A DNA stretch of 64,000 nucleotides, from the NCBI GenBank assembly GCA_963924555.1, contig OZ004592.1:1984001-2048000 (forward strand), in the 5' to 3' direction. Positions within the stretch are counted from its first letter, which is position 1. Each line of letters begins with the position of its first letter. This stretch comes from Crambe crambe. Taxonomy: Eukaryota; Porifera; Demospongiae; Poecilosclerida; Crambeidae. Of the stretch, positions 38,079-46,464 are shown in pieces. The position numbers and the translations under genes are program-made. The notes beneath the pieces are model-generated. The model searched no databases, was not told where the DNA came from, and was given only the letters and a program-made list of their open reading frames with translations.

Positions 38079-38683
38079 TTATGTATTCTTTTTCTTTTTG
38101 TGTAATGGTTGGAACAATTCTTCAATATCATTAGAGTCAAAATCAAGCATTCGCTTCACACTGCTACTCCCTCCAAGGGCCATTGAACGACCAACCCTTA
38201 TTGCCTGAGCATTCTCGATAAACCTCTTGGCAGTAGGGTTATCACTTCTTCCTCCTCTCATCCTCTGTTTGCCAAAGAAGGCTTCAAGAGGGTCCTGATT
38301 AAATCTCTCACTGAGTATGAAGCATCCACTACTTAGAAGAGATTCAGCTAGCTCAGTGAAGGAATAAACTGCAAGTATAGGAATAATATAGGTAATAGTT
38401 ATAGCTATTACTAGAAATAAGAACCTGTCATACGTAGACCATAAAGTTCTGTCAAACTCTCATTCATTTGAAATACCCAATCAGCTGAAAAAAATTGTGA
38501 TTCTAAGTGAAGAAGAAAATCTTGAAGAGTATCAGCAGAAGTACACTAAATGAAACACAAGATATCAAGTCTGATATGTTGTCATAATACCTTAACAGCA
38601 GAAGTTTCTTTCCTCTTCTTTGTGGGGCCTAAACGTGACTTGCTTCTTGATCCATGCCCCTTCTTTCCTCGTTTACCAGGCAT
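38079..38683 (-). CDS. P/THAP9-like transposase C-terminal region, apparently intact short gene
   Basis: Three exons on the minus strand: 38591-38683, 38425-38545 and 38079-38368. They join in frame to 167 residues. The start MPGKRGKKGHGSRSKSRLG is strongly basic and nuclear-like. The last exon has LSERFNQDPLEAFFGKQRMR and GGRSDNPTAKRFI, which I recognise as the C-terminal segment of P-element/THAP9-type transposases. The catalytic RNase H-like core and THAP zinc finger are missing, so it cannot transpose by itself. It is either a remnant or a domesticated fragment. It converges with the decayed ORF at 37536-38050 and may have belonged to the same element. Confidence 0.6.
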
Positions 38684-38708
38684 TATAGCTGCAGGGCTAC
38701 AGGCATAG

Positions 38709-38710
<2 letters not shown>

Positions 38711-38768
<58 letters not shown>
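38711..38768. repeat. (TA)n microsatellite
   Basis: TA run of about 58 bases followed by a T tract, just upstream of the transposase-derived gene. Confidence 0.95.
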
Positions 38769-38784
<16 letters not shown>

Positions 38785-39200
38785 ATGCCCCTGTTTTCTA
38801 AGCACTTCTGAGACACCTGCTATTCTTACCCCCCTAACTTTATTATGTCATAACTGGATCTCAATTTATGATTATGTTCAATACAGCAGCTCAAAGTACT
38901 TCTTAGATTATGTGTATGTCCTAATTGGAACAAGTTTATAAAAAATAGAAAGAAAAATGACTACATTACTTCATGCATACATAAATGAGAAAGAAGCTGT
39001 AAAGTTACTTAGCTAAAAATTAATATGCAAGCAGTATGCCTGTAACTAAGGCCATCCCAACGTGGAAACAATTATTTTCGCGAAAAGCGCATGCAACAAA
39101 CGTGCCAATTAATTAAGAGGTGGAGTTTCCAATCCAGGGTGCGCACTATGACGTATCATCGCGTGATCGAAAAGGAGCAAAGACTGAATAAGCCTAAGCT

Positions 39201-40166
39201 ATGTCTTTTAAGGTTGAAGTTATTCGACATGTGTTTAAAAAGCACTACCCCAACCTTGCTGAGGGGATTTTGTCAGTACAGACTGCTGAACTCTATGAAC
39301 TACTGAATGATGTCGAGGTACGAATCAAGAGTGATGCCAACGAATTTTTTAGATTCTTGGGTATACTGCGGTGTGAAAATCTAGACTACCTTGCTGATCC
39401 CATGGAGCGTGATTACCAACAACTATTCAAGACTCCAGGTGTTCCCAGAGAACAACAAACACCTTTACTTACAAAGTCCAAAGAAGAAAGTGCAGGTCTT
39501 CCTGACACTAGTACAGAAGCTTCAGGTGCCCATAGAGATTTTCCAGATTCGGAACATCAACTGAAACCTATCAGTGGAACATTTCCCCTTCCTTTCCCTG
39601 CATCTTTGGGCAAGAGTGATCCTGATTTAGATTTATCAGGGACAACAAAGCAAGCTTTGCCTTGTTCCCAGTTTCCCAAGACAAACCATGCTGCTGTAGA
39701 GAGGTACAATGCTGAAAACCCAAAGAGCTGTGACTTAGTATTGGAAGAAGATTTTGAAGTCAAGTATCACATGCTTAAGGAAGAAAAAGAGCTTGAAATA
39801 TCTCAGCTGAAGGATCAGCATGAGAGAGAAAACCAAACTCGGATGGAGACAATTGCAATGCAACGCTGTCACATCGCCAACTTAATAGAAGAAAAAAAAT
39901 TATTGGGTGATAAATATCGAGCTAAGGAACAAGAATTAAAACTCAAAAAGTGTTTCGGAGCTTCTTGTTTTAAGATCTACACGTTCAAAGTAGTCCTGAA
40001 GAAAGGAAAAGGAGTAAAAGAGGAGTGTTATCAATCATATAAGCGTAAGCTAACCGAGGAATGTGGTGAGCTTGACCTGGAAATGACTCCAGAAGAAATT
40101 TATGAACGCATCAATGATATGATACTTACTCTAGAACAATTGAAGGAAGAGCTGAAAGAATTCTGA
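39201..40166 (+). CDS. Death-fold-like/coiled-coil family member 1 (shortened N-domain)
   Basis: Intronless, 321 residues, first of three tandem paralogues. The N-terminus KVEVIRHVFKKHYPNLAEGI and LLNDVEVRIKSDANEFFRFL, ending LGILRCENLDYLADPMERD, matches the paralogues' six-helix-like segment. About 30 residues present in the others (around ACELYSTGLI and TKNKATKD) are absent, so one to two helices are deleted. A Pro/Ser-rich middle and a coiled coil (LEISQLKDQHERENQTRME) follow. The C-terminus after AKEQEL is unlike its siblings (CFGASCFKIYTFKVVLKKGK, then EIYERINDMILTLEQLKEEL). The start ATG is 19 codons into a longer chance frame. A partial duplicate of the 3' end lies at about 40167-40255. 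Confidence 0.65.
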   Translation: MSFKVEVIRHVFKKHYPNLAEGILSVQTAELYELLNDVEVRIKSDANEFFRFLGILRCENLDYLADPMERDYQQLFKTPGVPREQQTPLLTKSKEESAGLPDTSTEASGAHRDFPDSEHQLKPISGTFPLPFPASLGKSDPDLDLSGTTKQALPCSQFPKTNHAAVERYNAENPKSCDLVLEEDFEVKYHMLKEEKELEISQLKDQHERENQTRMETIAMQRCHIANLIEEKKLLGDKYRAKEQELKLKKCFGASCFKIYTFKVVLKKGKGVKEECYQSYKRKLTEECGELDLEMTPEEIYERINDMILTLEQLKEELKEF

Positions 40167-40795
40167 GAAGAACACAAGAAGAAGAACTTTGTAAACACAT
40201 CGATGATATACTGCTTTAAAAATGATTGAAGGAAGAGCTGAAAAAAACCGAGAATTAACGTAAACTTTTTATTTATTTGTTATTTTTGTTTTTTCTCATT
40301 TACACCATCTGTAGTCGTTGGTTCACCAAATCTTAGTTATACAGTTAACACTGTAACATGAATTCGAAGCATAGCTGAATCTTTACCATATTTCCTTGGG
40401 CTAGGGACCATGAGATATGTAAAGGGTTGGCTACACCAGATTAATAGTTCTTGCAAGCCAGCCCACTTGTTTCTTTTTTTTTTTTTTCGTGGGGTGGTTG
40501 ATCTGGTCAAACTCGCATGGTCGAGTGTCTAGATTTTTTCCGGACAGATGTATGTAACATGCCATATTTCATAATGGGGTGTAGCTTTAAGATATCTTGT
40601 GGGTAATGGTACAAAAGTATCATCCCTTCCACAAAAGCAGTCACAGCTTCTTCTTTTTTCATACTGCTGTAGTCCAACAACTCAGCACTCTCCACGAGAT
40701 AGCCCTTTTCAAAGCCCTATGGTTCCACCTATGGAAGTTATTTGCATTATTTGGACTTCTTAAGAATTTTATCCCCAGGTAGCAGAATAGGACCA
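40167..40795. other. Gap with 3'-end duplicate and foldback remnant
   Basis: Holds a degenerate copy of the preceding gene's last codons (40167-40255) and a partial foldback element at 40452-40518. The minus frame at 40507-40695 has no family signal. Confidence 0.5.
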
Positions 40796-40902
40796 TGATT
40801 ATGATTACAGCATTCATGATTTTACTTTAGTAACCCACCTCTTTTTTGGCTAATGCTAGATTTGTTTGGTCACATGATAGTAAAGTGATGTAATTCTAAA
40901 CT
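40796..40902 (+). promoter_or_regulatory. Copy 2 of the shared upstream element
   Basis: CATTCATGATTTTACTTTAG, then CCCACCTCTTTTTTGG, then TTTGTTTGGTCACATGATAG and GTGATGTAATTCTAAACT, ending 168 bases before the start of the second tandem gene. It is close to the block at 42622-42748. Confidence 0.65.
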
Positions 40903-41070
40903 AGCTTGGACAATTTGGTCACACGATGCAATAGGTGATGTAATTACCCGCCTCCTTTTTTTCTACTTGGTGGTAGCTATGTAATCAAATGCTGAAAAGA
41001 TGGTGTATAATTCCTAACCTTTTTAAGTAGCTAAGCCATATCATACAGTAGCTATAGTTGAATTTAGAAA

Positions 41071-42297
41071 GTGTATAAGCCTCTTCTATTCTATTGTGGT
41101 GAGGCAGTTATGTCTTCTAAAGTTGTTCAACATGTGTTTAAGAAGTACTACTCCAAGCTTGCTAGTGGGATTTCGTCAGTACCAATATTGGCTTGTGAAC
41201 TCTACAGCACTGGTTTAATTGTAGTAGATACTAAGAATAAAGCCACAAAAGATCCACCCAACATGGTTTATGAGCTACTGAATGAGATTGAGAAAAATAT
41301 CAAGAATGATACCGGTGTATTTCATAAATTCTTGGGTGTACTGCGGTATGAAAATGTTGGTCTAGGCTCCCTTGCTGATCCCATGGAGCGTGATTACCAA
41401 CAAATGCCCAAGACTCCAGATGCTCCCAAAGAACAACAAGCACCTTTACTTACAAAGTCTCATGAAGAAAGTGCAGATCCTAATAGTACTAGTACAGAAG
41501 TTTCAGGTGCCCATAGAGATCTTTCAGATTTGGAACATCAACTGAAACCTGATACTATCAAAGCAGGAGATCCCCTTCTTTTCCCAGACCCAATGCTTGA
41601 ATCTGTTGAAAAAATTGGTGAGAGTGAGCAGGTTTTTCCTGATTTAGATTTAGGGACAATGAAGCAAGTTGAGGGACCCATTACTCTGCTTTGTTCCCAG
41701 TTTCCCAAGACAAACCAAAGGCTTGGTGATCTAATTGCTGCTGTAGAGAAGTACAATGCTGAAAACCCGGAAAGCTGTGACTTAGTATTGGAAGAAAAAA
41801 GGGAATTGGTAGAAGACTATGAAGTCGAGTATCGCACGCTTAAGGAAAGAGAGCATTGCCAAGACTGTGAGCTTTATAAGCTAGAAATATCTCAGCTGAA
41901 GGATCAGCATGAGAGAGAAAACCAAACTCGGATGGACACAGTTGCAATGCAACGCTGTCACATCTGCAACTTAGAAGACTCGCTGAAAGAAGTAGAAGAA
42001 GATTACAAATCATTGGATGATAAATATCGAGCTAAGGAACAAGAGTTAATGATTTATAAAGAGAGAGAGAAAGAGTCTGATCTCACTGATAAAGTACTGA
42101 AGCATGAAGTTACTGAAATGAAGCATGCTATGAAAGAGATTGAGAGAGAACTTGGCAAACTTAAATTAGACAAGAAGCAAAGAAAAGAAGAAATGGAGCA
42201 GCTGAAGAATGTTAAAATCTGTAAAGAGATTGTTGATTCAGAAGATACAGATATAAGTGGGATAGTGGAGAAAACCAGGAGATTAAGAAGTATGTGA
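41071..42297 (+). CDS. Death-fold-like/coiled-coil family member 2
   Basis: Intronless, 408 residues if the first ATG is used. The paralogues support the ATG at 41110 (MSSKVVQHVFKKYYSKLASG), giving 395. The N-terminal 90 residues include LACELYSTGLI, TKNKATKDPPNMVYELLNEI and FHKFLGVLRYENVGLGSLAD. The helical pattern with alternating Leu and a charged break resembles sponge CARD/DD-like domains. This is my reading, not a profile hit. A Pro/Glu/Ser linker of about 110 residues (EHQLKPDTI, LLCSQFPKTNQRLGDLIAAV) leads to a coiled coil to the end (EISQLKDQHERENQTRMDTV, EIERELGKLKLDKKQRKEEM). The C-terminus is IVDSEDTDISGIVEKTRRLR. The architecture suggests an adaptor or scaffold that self-associates through the coiled coil. 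Confidence 0.7.
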   Translation: MYKPLLFYCGEAVMSSKVVQHVFKKYYSKLASGISSVPILACELYSTGLIVVDTKNKATKDPPNMVYELLNEIEKNIKNDTGVFHKFLGVLRYENVGLGSLADPMERDYQQMPKTPDAPKEQQAPLLTKSHEESADPNSTSTEVSGAHRDLSDLEHQLKPDTIKAGDPLLFPDPMLESVEKIGESEQVFPDLDLGTMKQVEGPITLLCSQFPKTNQRLGDLIAAVEKYNAENPESCDLVLEEKRELVEDYEVEYRTLKEREHCQDCELYKLEISQLKDQHERENQTRMDTVAMQRCHICNLEDSLKEVEEDYKSLDDKYRAKEQELMIYKEREKESDLTDKVLKHEVTEMKHAMKEIERELGKLKLDKKQRKEEMEQLKNVKICKEIVDSEDTDISGIVEKTRRLRSM

Positions 42298-42621
42298 GAT
42301 TATGTGTAAATGTACATGGATAATAACCTTATGTTATGTACAGCCCACAAAAAGATTGTGACATGTTTTATTAAGTTTTTTAGTAGCTGCTATGTGGAGA
42401 AAGTACGTATACTAGCAATCCTTCTAACGTATAGCTATTTGCATACAAAATTGTACCACAAAATCATGACCTTACTCCAAGAGGTTATTCATACTGTAGC
42501 TACTAGCTGTTGATCGGTTCCACCTCCAAATCTAGTTATTTGCTTCTAAATACTTCTTACGAAATTTTACCCCATGCATGCACTATAATAATATTCCTAT
42601 TATTGTTATCTGAATGGGAAC

Positions 42622-42748
42622 CATGATTATGATTATGGCATTCATGATTTTTAGTGACCCACCTCTTTATTGGGACAGTACTAGCTAGGGCTAGTGTATA
42701 GCAAGCTTTGTTTGGTCACATGATAGTAAGGTGATGTAATTCTAAACT
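42622..42748 (+). promoter_or_regulatory. Copy 3 of the shared upstream element
   Basis: CATTCATGATTTTTAGTGAC, CCACCTCTTTATTGGGACAG and TTTGGTCACATGATAGTAAG, then GTGATGTAATTCTAAACTGT, ending 59 bases before the third tandem gene. The conserved order of four blocks in copies 2 and 3 supports a duplicated promoter. Confidence 0.65.
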
Positions 42749-42807
42749 GTAAACACCTATAGCCATATCATACTGTGGTGAGTTGAATTTGTATAAGCCA
42801 GCTAGCT

Positions 42808-44037
42808 ATGTCTTCTAAAGTTGAAGTTGTTCAACATGTGTTCAAGAAGCACTACTCCAAGCTTGCTAGTGGGATTTTGTCAGTACCAAGATTAGCTTGT
42901 GAACTCTATAGCACTGGTTTAATTGCAGTAGGTACTAAGAATAAAGCCACAAAGGACTCTTCACTCAGCATGGTTTGTGAACTACTGAATGATGTTGAGG
43001 GACGAATCAAGACTGATGCCAGCATTTTTTATACTTTCTTGGGTGTACTGCGGTGTGAAAATGTTGATCTAGGCTACCTTGCTGATCCCATGGATTATGA
43101 ATGCCAACAAATGCACAAAAAGCCTCCAGATGATTCCAGAGAAGAAGAACAAACACCTTATGAAGAAAGTCCAGATCCTGATAGCACTAGGACAGAAGCT
43201 TCAGGTGCCCATAGAGATCTTGATTGTTTGCCAGATTTGGAACATCAACTGAAACCCGATACTATCAGTGAAGTGGGAGTTCCCCTTCCTTTCCCACATC
43301 AGAAAGGCCCAATTCCTGAATCTGTTGAAAAAATGGTCACGAGTGAGCAGGTTTTTCCTGATTTAGATTCAGCAGGGACACTGAAAGCTGAGGGACTCAT
43401 TCCTTTGTTTTGTTCCCAGTTTCCCAAGATAAAGCAAAGGCTTGGTGATCTAATTGCTGCTGTAGAGAAGTACAATGCTGAAAACCCGGAGAGCTGTGAC
43501 TTAGTATTGGAAGAAAAAAAGGAATTGGTAGAAGATTATGAAGTCGAGTATCACACGCTTAAGGAAGAAAAAGAGCAAGACTGCAAGCTTCACAAGCTAG
43601 AAATATCTCAGCTGAAGGATCAGCATAAGAGAGAAAACCAAACTCGGATGGACACAATTGCAACGCAACGCTGTCACATCTACAACTTAGAAGACTCGCT
43701 GAAAGAAGTAGAAGAAGAGTACAAATTATTGGACGATAAATATCAAGCTAAGGAACAAGAATTGATGATTTGTAAAGAAATAGAGAAAGAGCTTTCTGAT
43801 CTCACTCATGAAGTGCTGAAGCAGAGGGAGAAAGAGCTTGCTGATGAATTGAAGCTTGCTTTGAATAAGATAGAGAGAGAACTTGGCAAGCTTAACTTGG
43901 ACAGGAAGCAAAGAAAAGAAGAAATAGAACATCTGAAGAATGCTGAACTCTTTAAGGAAATTGTTGATTCAGAAGATACAGATATAAATGGAATAGTGGA
44001 GAAAACCAGGAGATTAAGAAGGACAATATCTATGTAA
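42808..44037 (+). CDS. Death-fold-like/coiled-coil family member 3
   Basis: Intronless, 409 residues, the most complete member. It starts MSSKVEVVQHVFKKHYSKLA. Then LACELYSTGLIAVGTKNKAT, CELLNDVEGRIKTDASIFYT and FLGVLRCENVDLGYLADPM make up a compact helical N-domain of about 95 residues with the spacing of a death-fold domain (a CARD-like reading, by pattern only). The acidic and Pro-rich linker and the coiled coil (LEISQLKDQHKRENQTRMDT, ELKLALNKIERELGKLNLDR) align with the sibling at 41071. The C-terminus is IVEKTRRLRRTISM. No signal peptide or membrane segment, so probably cytosolic. The duplicated upstream block points to shared regulation with the second copy. Confidence 0.75.
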   Translation: MSSKVEVVQHVFKKHYSKLASGILSVPRLACELYSTGLIAVGTKNKATKDSSLSMVCELLNDVEGRIKTDASIFYTFLGVLRCENVDLGYLADPMDYECQQMHKKPPDDSREEEQTPYEESPDPDSTRTEASGAHRDLDCLPDLEHQLKPDTISEVGVPLPFPHQKGPIPESVEKMVTSEQVFPDLDSAGTLKAEGLIPLFCSQFPKIKQRLGDLIAAVEKYNAENPESCDLVLEEKKELVEDYEVEYHTLKEEKEQDCKLHKLEISQLKDQHKRENQTRMDTIATQRCHIYNLEDSLKEVEEEYKLLDDKYQAKEQELMICKEIEKELSDLTHEVLKQREKELADELKLALNKIERELGKLNLDRKQRKEEIEHLKNAELFKEIVDSEDTDINGIVEKTRRLRRTISM

Positions 44038-44175
44038 TTGTCTCAAATATACAGGCTTGTGTAGATAATACTTTGCCCCTTACCTTAAATTGTTACTTGT
44101 ACTGTATGTGCAGCACAAAATATAGATCTTGACATGTTTTGAATTTTTAGCTACCACAAAAAAATTGCAATCTAT

Positions 44176-45198
44176 TTATTCTCTCCAAGAAGTGCTTCTT
44201 TTATTCATGCTTGATGCCTTCATCTCTGTAGCCTGCTTCTCAATTTCAGCTGTTAACCGGAGCATTTCCTTCCTATCTGTCACTTGTGGGAGGTGAGACA
44301 CCATATCTTCTATCTGCTGACACCTCTGCAGTTGCTTTTTTGTGTGTTGCTGCTTTTGGGCAATCAATGACTGTCTCTTGTTAGTTTCCCTCAATTGACT
44401 TATCTCTGTTTCCATCTCCTTGATAGTACTACCTAGTTGATCCAAAGATTTTTCCTTCTCTGCTAATCTTGTGCGTAAGATTTCCACTTCTCTGTGTTTA
44501 GTTTCATAAGATTCTTGCAGTTTTTCTAACTGTTTTACTTTCGTGGACTGTACTTTCTGAAGGTGTTGTTCTAGAAGCTCACACTGCTCCGTCTTATCAC
44601 AGATTGTGTCTTTGAGCTCTTTCACTTCTTTATTTCGCTCTGACCGAATTTCACACACTTCTATTTCGTGTGCCTTTTCGCTCAATCTCTCTTTCACTCT
44701 CAAATCTATATTTTCCTTTTCTAGTTCTAACAGCCGACACTCAAATACTTCTTTCATATGATTCTTAAGCTCAACCAGTTTCTCATACTTCACTTTGTAT
44801 TCAGTAAACTCCTCATGGCTGGAATCACCTCCTGATGCCATGCAGTCCTCAAACTTCTCTCTTCCTTCTTTCTTGCATGATTCTTGCAGTGCCTCACAAG
44901 CTTTAAGCGTACTGCTCAAAGCTTCACTAAAGTCATCTATCATACTAACATCATTTGCATCTCTGTCTCTAGATCTCAGTTGCAGGAGAGTCACCCCACT
45001 GGCACTTGGAAGCTGGAGAGCTGATTGCTTGTTGGTCTGCGTTGTAGTAGCTTGAGGTTCTTGTTGATGCTCAGTAGTGCCTTCATTTTGAATGGAGGGA
45101 ACAGTAGTAGCTTCAATGGAGGTAGTTATGAAGCTCTGCAGAATTGGTTGCATGACATTCTCAGAAAGTGGCTCGATATCCGCACTTTTATCAGCCAT
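44176..45198 (-). CDS. Intronless coiled-coil protein, unknown
   Basis: Single frame of 340 residues, start ATG at 45198. The Thr/Gln/Glu-rich N-terminal 90 residues look disordered (TTEHQQEPQATTTQTNKQSA). From about residue 110 a long coiled coil runs nearly to the end (YEKLVELKNHMKEVFECRLL, EILRTRLAEKEKSLDQL). The tail is QIEDMVSHLPQVTDRKEMLR. It converges with the third tandem gene (139 bases between stops). General layout and tail resemble the intronless gene at 33537-34937. No N-terminal helical domain like the tandem trio is seen. Confidence 0.65.
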   Translation of the reverse strand: MADKSADIEPLSENVMQPILQSFITTSIEATTVPSIQNEGTTEHQQEPQATTTQTNKQSALQLPSASGVTLLQLRSRDRDANDVSMIDDFSEALSSTLKACEALQESCKKEGREKFEDCMASGGDSSHEEFTEYKVKYEKLVELKNHMKEVFECRLLELEKENIDLRVKERLSEKAHEIEVCEIRSERNKEVKELKDTICDKTEQCELLEQHLQKVQSTKVKQLEKLQESYETKHREVEILRTRLAEKEKSLDQLGSTIKEMETEISQLRETNKRQSLIAQKQQHTKKQLQRCQQIEDMVSHLPQVTDRKEMLRLTAEIEKQATEMKASSMNKRSTSWRE

Positions 45199-45554
45199 AA
45201 TATACAGTCATACAAGAATTAATGCCCATTTGTTTTTCTCTAGTGTAATGGGCAGGAACAGACTTCTATATTAGGTAGTCACTTCCTGTCCATTATCTAA
45301 CAAACCCTCACCTGCAATGTTATTTTACTATCCCTTATTAGGGCATGATATGATAAGTGAACTCTGTACTCTCTAAGCCCATAGGTATTTACATATCTAT
45401 CAAAATAATTGGGGCGAGCCTGAGCGAGCCATGTTGGCTCTAGACTTTGGATTATATATATATATCTCGTACATCCTAATAATAGTGATTTTTCTCTGCG
45501 ACGATCATCTGGTAACATTACATCATATCCACAGTGCAGTAGACGCGCATGAAA

Positions 45555-46085
45555 CATGTGCTATAAGCTAAGAGAAGTTAGCTGAACAGAAAGAACGTCT
45601 TAGGAAGCGTAGATCGAGAAATCTAGAGACAATGCTGGCCCAGAGAAAAGAATGCCTCAAGCAGATGCTAGCTAGCTACTAAAGAATGGATCAAATTAGC
45701 ATTCCGCTGAACAGAAAGTAGGAGATAGAAGGCAAGACATCCTGCTCAAAGCACAGCTACAGAGAAAAGACAGCACTTGAGGGAGAGTGCAAGTCAGCAG
45801 TTGATGTCACAGACAGTTGAGGAAAAGAGAGGCCAGTCTCAGAGAATGCAGACCAGAGATTGTCTTCTGAAAGAGAGGCCATTCTCACATGCATCACATT
45901 CAGCACATCACAGACAGCTCTTGCAAGTCAGCAATTGATGTCGCAGACAGCTGGCCAGTCTCAGAGAATGCAGACCAGAGATCGTTTTCAGAAAGAGAGG
46001 CCATTCTTATTGTTTCACCCTTGCTAAAAGGGAACATGCATCACATTCAGCTCAGGCTCGCCCCACAATGCATTGCATTTGTCTA
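45555..46085. repeat. Decayed internally repeated block
   Basis: Repeated pieces AGTCAGCA(G/A)TTGATGTC, CAGTCTCAGAGAATGCAGAC and GAAAGAGAGGCCATTCT occur at about 45788-45885 and 45917-46005. One frame at the left edge reads KLAEQKERLRKRRSRNLETM before a stop. It may be a transposon-derived relic, but I cannot name it. Confidence 0.45.
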
Positions 46086-46464
46086 GTAATAAAATTAATT
46101 ACAAGTATTGTGCCATAAATTGGGTTAGTGCTACATGTAATGTGTTTACAATTTTTCTATTTTCATTGTTACAGATTACCTTTACACTAGTTTATAAATG
46201 GTGCTAGTTAATTCTGTTTTTGTAGTGGACGGTGACTGCGAATATAATTTTTAGCAACAGAAATTTCCATTTTTACAGTAATTTCTCTTGATATGAAAAA
46301 GTGTGAACTTTCATAGTGTCAGTATCCACCTCTTTTTGGCCTTTAATTTTTGCTCCTTTTCAATGTATGTTATTAGTAAAGTTGGTGTCACAGAAAAACC
46401 TAATATTAACATTAAAGGCTAAATCATTGTAAGCAACTTTTTTTCTTTTTCTTTTTTCATACAG

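Noticed and set aside
45297-45557. Minus-strand ORF of 86 codons next to the intronless coiled-coil gene
   Set aside because: No domain, no splice context and low-quality composition; it overlaps AT repeats.
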